Origin: CAIWHR01 sp963734575
GTDB taxonomy: Bacteria > Pseudomonadota > Gammaproteobacteria > Burkholderiales > Casimicrobiaceae
Direction of reading: 5' to 3'
DNA: 64,000 bases
Assembly (NCBI GenBank): GCA_963734575.1
Contig: CAVTHT010000009.1
Coordinates: 1 to 64,000, forward strand
Numbering within the stretch: position 1 is the stretch's first letter; each line of letters opens with the position of its first letter. The notes beneath the pieces were generated by a model, which searched no databases, had not been told where the DNA came from, and saw nothing but the letters and a program-made list of their open reading frames with translations. Both the position numbers and the translations under genes were made by a program. This document shows positions 40,398 to 52,200 of this stretch, one piece after another.

Positions 40398-40993
40398 TCA
40401 GAACAACGTGCGCAGCGGTCCGATGACGCCGCACCCGACGCGCTCGTTCGGCACGTCGGGCCGCGCGTCGAACGGGCCGTTGCGGCGCATCGTGCAGCAC
40501 GACCGAGCGGCCCGTCACACCGGCGGGTCCGTCGATGGTGACACCGGCAAGCCGCAACGTGAGCGTCCCCGCACCTTCGCTGTTGGTCGTGATGATCGGG
40601 ATGCGCTCGGGAAGCGGGGGCGTCGCGCCCGGCGGCGACCAGGGCGGACCCGCAGAAAAGCCGTTCGGCGAGCTGCAGTTGCCATTGGCGTGCACGAGCA
40701 CGCGATAGCTCCCGGGGGCGAGCCCGTTGAGCTGCACCAGCATCGTCACGCCGTCGCCGCGCGGCGAGAAGATGACGGAGCCCTGCGCCGCGCTGCCGCC
40801 GATCGGCGCGAGCCCGGCCTCGACGGCGGCGGGCTTCTTCGCTTCCACGGCCGGCTTCTTCTCGTCGCTGCTGCCGAAGATCGCGCCACCGGCCTTGTGC
40901 ATCGTATCGCAGCCGGCAAGCGAGGCCGCCAGGACGAGCGCCGACCATGGCCGCGCGCCGCAATGCGCGCGGTTGCCGCACGGTGGTCGTCAT
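40398..40993 (-). CDS. SodC-fold lipoprotein with degenerate metal site (frameshifted)
   Basis: Begins MTTTVRQPRALRRA and, after a frame break near 40945, has the lipoprotein signal LVLAASLAGCD. The mature part aligns with Cu/Zn superoxide dismutase (GSVIFSPRGDGVTMLVQLNGLAPG, VVLHD near the end, GCGVIGPLRTLF last). The FHIH copper motif reads RVLVHAN, and the GGHFNP zinc loop reads AGPPWSPPG, so most metal ligands are missing. A second break lies near 40490. It is downstream of sodC and in the same orientation, as a likely paralogue. Confidence 0.75.
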
Positions 40994-41010
40994 GCCCGGC
41001 AAGCCTGCGC

Positions 41011-41528
41011 TCATCGCGCCCGGATCACGCCGCACGCGACGCGCGCGCCGGAGTTGCCGGTGGGCTGCGTCTTGAAATCGTCCGCGTCCTTGTGGACGAT
41101 CAGGCCGCGTCCGACGATGTTGGTGTCACCCGCCGCCGATCGTGACGAGGTCGATCTCGCGTTGCCAGATGCGCATTCCCGCTCGCGTCGGCCACCAGCA
41201 TCGGCATGTCGCCCGCATGACGCTCGCGCGTCGTCGGTGGCGCATGCGGCTTGTTGAGCGGATTGAAGTGCCCGCCCGCGCTCGTGGCATCGTCCGCGCT
41301 GCAGTCGCCCTTCTCGTGGATGTGGAAGCCATGCGGGCCCGGCGCGAGGCCGGAAACATCCGCGGTGACGAGCACGCGGTCGCCACGGGGCGTGAACGTG
41401 ACCGTGCCCTTGGCGGTATTGCCCGTCGTCGGCGCCAGTTCAGCCGCGGCGGCGGGCTTGTCGGAACGCATCGTCGCACACGCGGACAGGAGCAGGACGG
41501 CGCACGCAACGGTGGTGATCTTCTTCAT
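41011..41528 (-). CDS. sodC: Cu/Zn superoxide dismutase lipoprotein (frameshifted)
   Basis: Periplasmic dismutase anchored as a lipoprotein (MKKITTVACAVLLLSACAT). Copper ligands are in HGFHIHEKGDCS, zinc ligands in GGHFNPLNKPHA, and the C-terminal part IVHKDADDFKTQPTGNSG holds the last copper His; GARVACGVI completes the disulfide. Two small shifts, near 41160 and 41130, break the frame. The active site is complete. It is divergent from hslU with about 200 bases between. Confidence 0.9.
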
Positions 41529-41726
41529 GAGGCTCCTCTCGTGGGGCGTGCGACGCACGCTCGACCGGGCGCACATGATACGGCACGCGCCTGCACGCAG
41601 CCGCGCGAAACGCGCGCGGTACAATGCACGGTCGCCCTTCCCGGGGCGGCCGTTGTCTTTCGTGCGGGTGCGTCCGCGCCATTCCAGGCCTCGTCCGCAC
41701 CGCGCAGCAACAGCAAGCTCCGCGCC

Positions 41727-43055
<1,329 letters not shown>

Positions 43056-43106
43056 CGTGCGCGGCCGGTCCCCGGTCGTGGGTGGTATCGCGCGCTGAGT
43101 CACACG

Positions 43107-43982
43107 ATGCTCGAGCGCATCCTCGGCATCATCCTGCCCGTGTTCACCGTGGTGGGTCTCGGGTATTTCTATGCCCGGCGCACCCGGCCGGACATGGCGA
43201 ACGTCAATCGTCTCAGCATGACGATCCTCGCGCCCGCGCTGATCTTCTCGGTGCTCGCGAGCAAGAATTTCGACGTGGCGGAGCACCGGCTGCTGATGCT
43301 GGGCTGCGTCGGCGTCGTGCTCGGTTCTGGACTCCTCGCGTGGCCGGTCGCGCGCATGCTTCGCGTCGACTGGCGCACCCTCGTGCCGCCCACGATGTTC
43401 AACAACTGCGGCAACATGGGCCTGCCGCTTGCCGTGCTCGCGTTCGGCGAGGCGGGCTTCCCGCTGATGGTCGCGCTCTTCGCGATCTCCAACCTGCTGC
43501 AGTTCACCGTCGGCACGTGGATGGTCGCGCACCGCACCGGTTTTGCCGGCCTGATCCGCAACCCGATGGTGTGGTCCACGTTCCTCGGCTTTGCGTTCGC
43601 CATCACGCGTCCACCGGTGCCGGACTGGCTGATGCTCGCGATCCGCATGACCGGCGACGCACTGGTGCCGCTGATGCTCATCTCGCTCGGGGCGCGTCTC
43701 GCGGAGGTGCGGTGGACCGACTGGCGCCTGGGCGTCATCGGAGGCATCCTGTGCCCGCTGACGGGCCTCGCGATGGCGCTCGCCGTTTCGCCGCTGCTCG
43801 GCCTCGACGACCGGCAGCGCGCGGTGCTCGTCCTGTTCGGAAGCCTGCCGCCCGCGGTGCTGAACTTCATGGTCGCGGAGCAATACCGGCAGGAGCCCGC
43901 CAAGGTCGCTTCGATCGTGCTCATCGGCAACATGCTGTCCGTGGTGTTCGTGCCGATCGGTCTCGCGCTGGCGCTGCATTGA
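43107..43982 (+). CDS. AEC family permease
   Basis: A 291-residue membrane protein with about ten helices. The conserved pattern of auxin-efflux-carrier family proteins is seen: PTMFNNCGNMGLPLAVLAFGE in the middle and a late GSLPPAVLNFMVAEQY. Bacterial members export or import small carboxylates. Intact. It lies 51 bases after hslU and 10 bases before the next gene, with which it may be co-transcribed. Confidence 0.9.
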   Translation: MLERILGIILPVFTVVGLGYFYARRTRPDMANVNRLSMTILAPALIFSVLASKNFDVAEHRLLMLGCVGVVLGSGLLAWPVARMLRVDWRTLVPPTMFNNCGNMGLPLAVLAFGEAGFPLMVALFAISNLLQFTVGTWMVAHRTGFAGLIRNPMVWSTFLGFAFAITRPPVPDWLMLAIRMTGDALVPLMLISLGARLAEVRWTDWRLGVIGGILCPLTGLAMALAVSPLLGLDDRQRAVLVLFGSLPPAVLNFMVAEQYRQEPAKVASIVLIGNMLSVVFVPIGLALALH

Positions 43983-43992
43983 AAGGAAGCCC

Positions 43993-45408
43993 ATGAACCT
44001 GCATCGACTGCTGCTCGCCCGCGCCGCGGCGCGCAATCCGCTGCGTGTCGGTCTCATCGGCGCAGGCAAGTTCGGCGCGATGTACCTCGCGCAGGCGAAG
44101 CACACGCCGGGCATCCACGTGGTCGGCATCGCGGACCTCGCACCGGACCGCGCGCGTGCCACGCTCGCACGCACGGGCTGGGCCGCCGAACGCTACGCTG
44201 CGCGATCGTTCGCCGATGCGGCCCGCAGCGGCGGCACGCACGTCACCGACGATGCCATCGCGCTCATCGCCGCGTCGGAGGTGGACATCGTCATCGATGC
44301 CACCGGCAATCCGGCCGCAGGCATCCGCCACGTGCTCGCGTGCTGCGAGCACGGTACGCACATCGTCATGGTGAACGTCGAAGCGGACGCGCTGGCGGGC
44401 CCGCTGCTCGCGCGGCGCGCACGCGAAGCCGGCATCGTGTATTCGCTCGCGTATGGCGACCAGCCCGCGCTGATCTGCGAAATGGTGGATTGGTGCCGCG
44501 CTGCAGGGTTCGAGGTGGTCGCCGCCGGCAAGGGCACCAAGTACCTGCCCGAATACCACGCGTCCACGCCCGACACCGTCTGGCCTTACTACGGCTTCGC
44601 GCCGGAGATGGTCGCCGCCGGCGACTTCAACGCGCAGATGTTCAATTCCTTCCTCGACGGCACCAAGAGCGCCATCGAGATGGCTGCGGTGGCGAACGCG
44701 ACGGGACTGCTTCCGCCGCCGGATGGCCTCGCTTTCCCACCGTGTGGCGTGGACGACCTGCCGCGCGTGCTGCGTCCGCGCGACGAAGGCGGCGCGCTGC
44801 ATCATGCCGGACAGGTGGAAGTGATCTCCAGCCTCGAGCGCGACGGGCGACCCGTGTTTCGCGACCTCCGCTGGGGCGTCTACGTCACGTTCCGCGCGGG
44901 TGATGCGACGGGCGAGGACTATGTGCGGCGCTGCTTCAAGGAATACGGCTTCTCGACGGACCCCTCGGGACGCTATGCCGCGATGTACAAGCCGTATCAC
45001 GCCATCGGCCTGGAGCTCGGCATCAGCGTCGCATCGGTCGGCCTGCGCAACGAGCCGACCGGCGCCGCGATCGCGTGGCACGGCGACGTCGTAGCGACGG
45101 CGAAACGCGCGTTGCGTGCGGGCGAGATGCTGGACGGCGAAGGCGGGTTCACGGTGTACGGCAAGCTGCTGCCAGCCGCCGCGTCGCTCGCCCGTGGGGG
45201 GCTTCCACTCGGCCTCGCGCACGGCGTGAAGCTGAGGCGCGACATCCCGGCGGGCGAGGCATTGTGCTGGTCCGACGTGCAGTGCGACGAGACCAGCGAT
45301 GCCGTGCGCTTCCGGCGCGAGATGGAGCGCACCTTCGCACCGGCAGCGCAGGCCGGCGATGGAGTCGCTCCATCGCTGGCGGTTCTTGTGGGTCAGGCTT
45401 CAGCCTGA
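43993..45408 (+). CDS. NAD(P)-binding oxidoreductase with C-terminal SAF domain
   Basis: A 471-residue protein. The N-terminal Rossmann domain (RVGLIGAGKFGAMYLAQ, VDIVIDATGNP) resembles homoserine dehydrogenases and related enzymes. The middle has AAGKGTKYLPEYHASTPDTVW. The last 120 residues form a SAF-like domain (GEMLDGEGGFTVYGKLLPA, KLRRDIPAGEALCWSDV). An AGKFG start plus SAF is typical of sugar- or erythronate-related dehydrogenases. The last dozen residues and the stop come from a REP palindrome, so the original C-terminus was probably shorter or different. Confidence 0.85.
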   Translation: MNLHRLLLARAAARNPLRVGLIGAGKFGAMYLAQAKHTPGIHVVGIADLAPDRARATLARTGWAAERYAARSFADAARSGGTHVTDDAIALIAASEVDIVIDATGNPAAGIRHVLACCEHGTHIVMVNVEADALAGPLLARRAREAGIVYSLAYGDQPALICEMVDWCRAAGFEVVAAGKGTKYLPEYHASTPDTVWPYYGFAPEMVAAGDFNAQMFNSFLDGTKSAIEMAAVANATGLLPPPDGLAFPPCGVDDLPRVLRPRDEGGALHHAGQVEVISSLERDGRPVFRDLRWGVYVTFRAGDATGEDYVRRCFKEYGFSTDPSGRYAAMYKPYHAIGLELGISVASVGLRNEPTGAAIAWHGDVVATAKRALRAGEMLDGEGGFTVYGKLLPAAASLARGGLPLGLAHGVKLRRDIPAGEALCWSDVQCDETSDAVRFRREMERTFAPAAQAGDGVAPSLAVLVGQASA

Positions 45409-45602
45409 CCGATAGCCTCGCGCTGCATGCCACTTGCGTTCGGCTGAAGCCGAACCTACAGGGACGGCGCGCCAGCTTCACTTTCCTGTGGGCCAGCTTC
45501 ACTTCCTGTGCGCCAGCCTCACTTCCTGTAGGTCAGGCTTCAGCCTGACGGATAGATAGCCGCGCTGCATGCCACAGTGCGCTCGGCAGAGCCGACCCCA
45601 CA
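45378..45602. repeat. REP-like composite palindromes, cluster B
   Basis: Same unit as cluster A: TTCTTGTGGGTCAGGCTTCAGCCTGAC at 45382-45408, then TTCGGCTGAAGCCGAACC, two half units CCTGTGGGCCAGCTTCAC and CCTGTGCGCCAGCCTCAC, and again TAGGTCAGGCTTCAGCCTGAC near 45530-45550, ending in GACCCCACAGG. The first unit overlaps the 3' end of the upstream gene. It sits between convergent genes. Confidence 0.82.
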
Positions 45603-45629
45603 GGGCCGGTGCCGATGGCACAGGCCACC

Positions 45630-46262
45630 TCAGGCGCCGCGGCGAAACGTGGCGAGCAATGCGCCCGCGGCGATGAAGAGGCTTCCGAACGCGCGGTTCA
45701 TCCAGCGGATGTGCGCCGGATCGCGCAACGCGCGCAGAACGCGCGCGGCGAGCCCCGTGTAGCCGTTCATCACCACGAGGTCGGTGAAGAAGAGCGTGGC
45801 GCCGCAGATCGCGTACTGCACGAACTGCGGCCGCGCGGGATCGATGAACTGCGGCAGCACGGCGAGCATGAACACGATGCCCTTGGGGTTGGTCGCGTTC
45901 ACGAGGAAGCCGCGCAGCAGCAGCTGCCGCGGCGAGCCGTCGGCGGGCGCAGCACCCTCGCTGGCGACGAGCGGCACCGCCGGCGCGCGCCACTGCTGGA
46001 TTCCGAGCCATACCAGATAGAACGCGCCGAGCCACTTCACGATCGCGAATGCGACCGCTGACGCGGCCAGTATCGCGCCGAGACCCGCCGCGACGATCAC
46101 GAGGATCAGCAGGATCCCGAGCTGGAGCCCCGCGATATTCCACACCGCGCGACGGTAGCCATAGCGCATCCCGGCCGCCATGCACGAGATTGCGCCGGAG
46201 CCCGGAGAGAGGCTGATGAGCCACGATGCGACGAAGAATGCGAGCCAGGTTTCGAGCGTCAT
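45630..46262 (-). CDS. LysE/RhtB family exporter
   Basis: A 210-residue inner-membrane protein with about six helices. The N-terminal FFVASWLISLSPGSGAI and the GIQQWRAP, NPKGIVFMLAVLPQFI segments are hallmarks of amino-acid efflux proteins of the LysE/RhtB superfamily. Intact. The likely substrates are amino acids or homoserine lactone; not resolvable from sequence. It follows the TPR gene on the same strand. Confidence 0.92.
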   Translation of the reverse strand: MTLETWLAFFVASWLISLSPGSGAISCMAAGMRYGYRRAVWNIAGLQLGILLILVIVAAGLGAILAASAVAFAIVKWLGAFYLVWLGIQQWRAPAVPLVASEGAAPADGSPRQLLLRGFLVNATNPKGIVFMLAVLPQFIDPARPQFVQYAICGATLFFTDLVVMNGYTGLAARVLRALRDPAHIRWMNRAFGSLFIAAGALLATFRRGA

Positions 46263-46350
46263 CGGCCGTGCGCGGCAAGTGTTCGAGCGCGCATCTTATC
46301 AATCCTGCCGCCGCACCGCCCAACACACTTCAGAGGAGCGCGCGGGCTCG

Positions 46351-48201
46351 TCACGCGATCTGCGCTGACACGGCGGGCGCGCGGTCCCACGCCGATGCAG
46401 CAATCACCGGCAGGCGCTGATCCCGCACCAGCGTCTGCCAGCGTGGATCGCCCTGGAGCGGGGCAAAGTAAGGCGTGACCGCCGCGGTGCAAAAGTTCGC
46501 TTCGCCACCCCGACCCGCGAGCGCCAGCTCCGCGAGCGTGGCATCCCACCGGCCGAACACCGCATCGAGATGGGCGCGCGCCCAATGCAGCAAGCCGGCG
46601 GTACGAAGTTGCGGCTCGAGCCGCGCGAAGACGTCCTCGGCCTCGCGCTCGCGGCCGGCGAAGGCCAGCGCCTCGGCGCGGCGGCAATGGCCGATCGGCG
46701 ACGAGGGGAACCGCGCGACCGCCCGCTCCGCGACCGCGAGCGCCTGCTGCGCGTCGTTGCGCATGATGTGCACGCACGCCAGCACGCTCGTGCCGACCTG
46801 ATTGGGATCCATCTCCTCGACGCGGCGGTACTCGGCCAGCGCGGCATCGTACGAGCGCGCGTAGTACAGCATGAGGGCAAGGTTGAGGCGCGGCACGACG
46901 TGCAGCGGATCGAGCTCGCGCGCGAGCCGGTACTCCACGCCTGCCTCCGCGAAGCGGCCCGTGTACGCGAGGAAGTTGCCCCACCCGTTGTGCACGCCGA
47001 CGTCGCCGGGGCTCGCTGCGAGCGCGCGCCGGTAATGCGCTTCGGCCGCATCCCAGTCGAGGTCGCGGTTCATCGCGATCCAGCCGAGCATCGCGTGCGC
47101 GCTGCCGAGGCGCGGCTCGAGCGCGACGGCGCGTTCCAGGTGCGCTCGTGCATCGGCCAGGGCATCGCCCGACGCCGGCACCGCATGCGAAAGGAGGTTG
47201 ATGTCGAGCAAACCCAGCATGAGGTAGGCGCGCGCGAACCGCGGGTCTCGCTGCAGCGCCTGCTCGAGCAGCGTGCGCGCATGTGCGAAGCGGTCGAGGT
47301 CGAGGCGCCGCACGATGAACCGCGCGCGGTCGAAGAGCTCCCGCGCCTCTGCGTCGCGCGTTCCCGAGGGAATCAGCGGCTCCGCCGGCCCGGATCTGCC
47401 GGCGCGCGCCTGCATTGCCCGCGCGAGATCGAGGGAACGTACGATGTCGCGCGCGATCGCATCCTGCACCGCGAGGATGTCGCCAGCTTCCGCATCGAAC
47501 GCCTGCGACCACAGGTGACAGCCATCGCGCGCATCGATGAGCTGGGCGATCACGCGATAGTGCTGCCCGTGCACCTGCACGCTGCCTTCCAGCACCATGT
47601 CGACCCCGAGCCTCCGGCCGATCTCGCGCACGTCATCGGCGCGATCCTTGAACTGGAAGGACGAGGTGCGCGCCACGACCTTGGCGTCGCGCAGCTGCGC
47701 CAGCGCGTCGATGAGCTCGTCCGTGAGGCCGTCGCAGAATCCCTCGCGCTGGCGGTCGCCCGTGAGATTCGCGAAGGGCAGCACGGCGAGCGCGGGAACG
47801 GGACCTTCCGCCAGCGCGGGCAGCTTCTGCAGCACTGGGACATAACCGCCCTTCGGCAGGTCGATGCGCACCGGGACGCCGGATTCGGCCTGCGCATAGA
47901 AGGCATCGAGGCGCGCGCGCAGCCGGCGTGCCTCCACCCGCACGATGGGATCCTGCTTCGGGTCGAACATCGACGGATCGCGGCGGAACACCACGACCCC
48001 GAGCACCAGCTCGCGCAGCTGGTCGGCGCGGCCCGCCTGCGTGGCCTCGACCAGGTGGCGCAACAGCCGGCAGAGCTGCGGCGAGCGGTTGAATGCGGCG
48101 CTCGATTCGATCGCCGCGAGCGTCGCCTGCACGAGTTCGTCCGGCAGCGGATGGGAGCCTGGCAGGCGAACGAACGGATTCATGCGCGGGGGCCGATCCA
48201 T
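46351..48201 (-). CDS. FlgO-like and TPR-repeat protein
   Basis: A 616-residue soluble protein, intact. The N-terminal part (LRELVLGVVVFRRDPSMFDPKQDPIVRVEARRL) is the DNA-binding-like segment found before adenylate-cyclase-type TPR regulators. Next comes a FlgO-type domain (PALAVLPFANLTGDRQREGFCDGLTDELIDALAQL). Then a series of TPR repeats runs from about residue 290 to 560 (for example ARAYLMLGLLDIN, GSAHAMLGWIAMNRDLDWDAAEAHYRRAL). There is no cyclase catalytic domain. It may sense or scaffold protein partners. An alternative start lies 18 bases downstream. Confidence 0.85.
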   Translation of the reverse strand: MDRPPRMNPFVRLPGSHPLPDELVQATLAAIESSAAFNRSPQLCRLLRHLVEATQAGRADQLRELVLGVVVFRRDPSMFDPKQDPIVRVEARRLRARLDAFYAQAESGVPVRIDLPKGGYVPVLQKLPALAEGPVPALAVLPFANLTGDRQREGFCDGLTDELIDALAQLRDAKVVARTSSFQFKDRADDVREIGRRLGVDMVLEGSVQVHGQHYRVIAQLIDARDGCHLWSQAFDAEAGDILAVQDAIARDIVRSLDLARAMQARAGRSGPAEPLIPSGTRDAEARELFDRARFIVRRLDLDRFAHARTLLEQALQRDPRFARAYLMLGLLDINLLSHAVPASGDALADARAHLERAVALEPRLGSAHAMLGWIAMNRDLDWDAAEAHYRRALAASPGDVGVHNGWGNFLAYTGRFAEAGVEYRLARELDPLHVVPRLNLALMLYYARSYDAALAEYRRVEEMDPNQVGTSVLACVHIMRNDAQQALAVAERAVARFPSSPIGHCRRAEALAFAGREREAEDVFARLEPQLRTAGLLHWARAHLDAVFGRWDATLAELALAGRGGEANFCTAAVTPYFAPLQGDPRWQTLVRDQRLPVIAASAWDRAPAVSAQIA

Positions 48202-48553
48202 GTCATGCGACGGCGAGCGCAGCGCGGCGTTTTACCCCGCGCTTACCCCGTCGCGCTTCACGCGGCGGCGATCGATTCTACACAATGGCCTCGCCATCGC
48301 GCGCGACATCGCCGTCGTGCCGGGCCTGCCACCGGAGGCGGACATGCAGATCGACATCCCTGCCGCGCCAGCAACGCCAGCAAGCGCGAACCAATCGTCC
48401 AGCGGCGCAGCTCGTATCGCTCCGCCGGATCCGTTCTGCCCGGCACCGCTGCCGAGGCTGCGATCCGGTGTCCGGTCGCCGGCGTGGCCGCATCGGCAAC
48501 GCGTGTCGGGCAGGCCGCCGCGGCGTCGCACGGCTGGGTTGTCATCTACGGCG
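48202..48553. other. Intergenic region between divergent TPR and cohesin-like genes
   Basis: 352 bases with no supported gene. It must hold both divergent promoters. No convincing operator or hairpin is seen, and the part nearest the cohesin-like gene lacks a strong ribosome-binding site. Confidence 0.4.
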
Positions 48554-49186
48554 ATGAAGCTGGGCGCGCTTCTCGTTGCCCTCGCTTTCGCCGCTGGCGC
48601 GGCGGCGGCGCCGATTTCCATCGCCGTCCAGCCGTCCGCACAGACCGGGACGGTGGGCGCGATGCTCTTCGTCGATGTCGTCGCGAGCGGACTCGATCCC
48701 GCCATCGCGACGGACCTCGTATCCGCCTTCGACGTGGACGTGACGTTCGATCAGGCGATTCTCGCGCTCGGTGCAGTGACCTTCGGCACCACGCTGGGCG
48801 CGCCGGCGGACACGATCCAGGACGCGCTGGAGTCTTCGCCCGGCGTGATCGATGCGTTCCAGTTCAGCTTCGTTTCCGATGCCGGCCTGAAGCTGCTGCA
48901 ACCGGGCGCGTCGGTCACGCTTTTCACCATCGCGTTTGCGGCACTCGTCCCCGGTACCTCGGCTGTGCTGTTCGATACAACGCTCCAGTACGTGGCGGGT
49001 GCGCTCGACTTTTCCGTCGACCCGGCGGGGCTTGCCACCATCCTCCAGGTGGAGAACCAGGGTGGCGTCATCACCGTCGACGCTGCAGCGCCGAACGGCG
49101 TGCCCGCGCCTGGAACGCTGCCGCTCGCGGCGAGCGCCCTGCTCGCACTCCTGTGGCGCCGGGCCCGTCCGGCACGCCTTCGCTGA
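48554..49186 (+). CDS. Cohesin-like protein with PEP-CTERM sorting signal
   Basis: A 210-residue secreted protein. A signal peptide (MKLGALLVALAFAAGAAAA) leads into a beta-sandwich resembling cohesin domains: VDVVASGLD, FDVDVTFDQAILALGAV and LFTIAFAALVPGTSAV. The C-terminus has GVPAPGTLPLAASALLALLWRRARP, the PEP-CTERM pattern: motif, hydrophobic helix, then arginines. The exosortase system removes and processes such tails at the outer surface. It is followed 42 bases later by a protein with a dockerin-like module. Confidence 0.82.
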   Translation: MKLGALLVALAFAAGAAAAPISIAVQPSAQTGTVGAMLFVDVVASGLDPAIATDLVSAFDVDVTFDQAILALGAVTFGTTLGAPADTIQDALESSPGVIDAFQFSFVSDAGLKLLQPGASVTLFTIAFAALVPGTSAVLFDTTLQYVAGALDFSVDPAGLATILQVENQGGVITVDAAAPNGVPAPGTLPLAASALLALLWRRARPARLR

Positions 49187-49228
49187 TCGACCGCGGCCCG
49201 CCCCGCCGGCGGGCGCGAGGAGCCCGCC

Positions 49229-52200
49229 ATGTCTCTGACTCGTCTTCTCACCTGCACGCCGCTGGTGCTGCTGCTCGTCGCCACCGCTGCGAGCGCGCAG
49301 GCGCCGCTGGTCTGCGACGCCAACACGGATGGCGTCATCGATCGTCTCGACATCGACCTCATCACGGCCGCGCGCAACCAGAGCGCGAGCGGCCCCACCG
49401 ATCCGCGGGATCCGGATCGCGACAAGCGCATCACGGTGGTGGATGCACGCACGTGCACGCTGCGCTGCACGCTCGCGAATTGCGCGATCGCGACGAACCG
49501 GCCACCCGCAGCGAGCGCCGGTCCGGCACAGACCGTCGCGCTCGCCTACGGACCCAGCCCGAGCGCATACGCCGACCTCGTGGGCAGCGCCAGCGACGAC
49601 GGGTTCCCGAACCCGCCCGCCAGGCTGACCCTCGCGTGGAGCAAGGTCTCGGGACCGGGCGCCGTGGCATTCGCCGCCCCCGGCGCGGCGGCGACGCGCG
49701 TGTTCCTGGAGAAGGCCGGGAGTTACGTGCTGCGGCTCAGCGCGAGCGACGGCGCTGCGAAGACCGACAGCGACGTCACGATCACGGTGACGACGCCACC
49801 GCCGACGGTGCCGAAGCTCAAGCCCATCGCCGATCGCACGATCATGCTCGGCCAGCGCTTCGACATCGCGCTCGCCGTCGACGAGCCGAACGCGTTCGAT
49901 GCCCTGTCGTACTCGCTCCTTGCTGCGCCCACGGGGGCGCGACTCAATCCTGCGCCGCTCCTCGAATGGACACCGGATCCGGCGCAGCTCGGGTCGCACG
50001 TCTTCACGGTGAAGGTTGCCAACGCGTCCGGCGCGAATGACAGCACCACGTTCCGGGTGACCGTCGTCAACGCGAACCGCCCGCCCGCACTGGACGCGCA
50101 GCCCGACGCGACGGCGTTCGCAGGCGCGCCGTTCGCGCGTCTCCTCAATGCAACCGATCCCGATCCCGGCGACGCGATCGCGTACGCGCTGGTCTCCGGG
50201 CCGGCCGGCATGAGCCTTACGGGCACGCGCAACCTGCAATGGACGCCCGCTGCGAACCAGCTCGGCGAGCATTTCGTCACGGTGCGCGCGAGCGACGCCG
50301 CGGGCGCGGCCGCATTCGCCCGCTTTGCCGTCACCGTCCGCAATGCCGCGGCACCGGTGGCGCGTGACGATCGTTACACCGTCCCGATCGGCACCACGCT
50401 CGTCGTCGGCGGTCCCGGCGTGCTTGCCAACGATGCGGATCCCAACGGCGGCGCTCTGAGCGCGGAACGGCGCAGCGACCCCGACAAGGGCACGCTCGCC
50501 GCGTTCGCCGGCAATGGCGGCTTCACCTACCAGGCGCCCGCGGCGTTGCCGCCGCGGCCGCCGCTGCAGGCGACGCTCGGCTGGCACGCCGACGTCAAGC
50601 AGTTCAGCTACGCGATGGCGATCGGCGATCTCGACGGCGACGGCATCGCGGACATCGTGCATCTCGCTTACAACAACCGCGTCCACGCCCTGCGCGGCAG
50701 CAACGGGAGTGCGCTCTGGACGCTCGCCAGCTTGCCGGCGCCGTACGCCAATTGCACTCCCTTCCTCGGAGACGACAACGTGCCGGTGATCGCCGACATC
50801 GACGACGACGGCGCGGCGGACATCGTCCTTCATGTCGGCTGCAACAACGACAGCCCGAATCCCGGCAGCCTGGGGCATGTGCGGGTGATGGCGCTCAATG
50901 GCCGCGACGGAACGGTCAAATGGTTGTCGCCGCGCCTCATCGCCTACGATGCCGCGACGCAGGCACCGCCGCGCGAAATCACGACGGCGACGACCCTTGC
51001 GGTGGCGCGGCTCGCTCCGGGTGAGACACCAAGCATCCTCGGTGGCCACACCATCGAGGACTTCCTGACCTCCAACGCCTGCGCCCATCTTCCGGGTGGC
51101 GTCGCAGCAGACAAGCGCTGCCGGTACGTGTTCGCGCTGAACGGCCGCGACGGCACGCTGCGGCGCAGCTTCTACTCGACACCCAGCGACCAGGCGCTGC
51201 CATCGATGGGCTACGACCGGCCGGGCACCAACGGCGTCGGGCGCTTCGAGAGCCCGATCGTGCTCGACTTCGACGGCGACGGCACGCTCGAGGTGCTGTA
51301 CGAAGGCTCGCTGTGGAGCGCGGCCGGCGCGCTGCTACGGCAGTTCGACGGGCAGCGCACACGGCCTAACGGCTCGCGTGCCGCGGCGGCCGACCTCGAC
51401 GGCGACGGCCGCATCGACGTGCTGCTGCTCGATCAGCGCCTGGCGCGCCTGCGGGCGTTCGCGATCGACGGTGCGCTGCTGTGGGACGTGCCGCTCAACG
51501 CATGCAACATGGTGATCGCCTACTGCGCGGTGTCCGTCGCCGACGTCGACGCCGACGGGCAACCGGACGTGCTGGTGGCGGGGCGCGATCGTCTGATCGT
51601 GCTGGACCGCTTCGGTCATGTTCGCTGGGCGAGCGTCGACCCCGACCTCAGCGTGGAAGCACGCCTCGGCTGCGACAACCGTCCCGCGGTGTATGACCTC
51701 GACGGCGACGGCGCCCCGGAAGTCATCCTGCGCAACGCGTACATCATCCGGTTCCTGCGCGGCACCACCGGCGAGGAGATCACCCGCTTCAGCTTCGGCC
51801 CGGCGCGATCCGGTTACCTGTGTGCGATGCCGCAGGACGTGCGCATCGCGGACGTGGATGGCGACGGCCACGCGGAGGTCGTGTTCAACGCCCCCGACGA
51901 TGGCATCAGCGGCCTCGACTTCGGCGGCGTCTGGGTGCTCAAGTCCGCCAACGACCCATGGATGCCTGCACGCAGCCTGTTCAACCAGTGGGCGTACCTG
52001 CCGACCGCGATCGGCGACGATCTCCGGATCCCCCAGAATTACGTGCGGCCGAACGCGGCGCCGGCGACCAACCTCTTCGCGCAGCAGGAGCAGCTCGCCA
52101 CCCGCGCCGACCTGCGCACGCGCGAGCATACGTCGTTCACGTATGCATCACTCGCGCAGGGTCTCGCCTCGAATGTCGCGACCGTCGCGCTCGATCTCGT

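Noticed and set aside
46570..50040. Long plus-strand open frame through the TPR gene into the dockerin-like gene
   Set aside because: It runs antisense to the intact TPR gene and out of frame with the dockerin-like protein; its arginine-rich translation has no domain.
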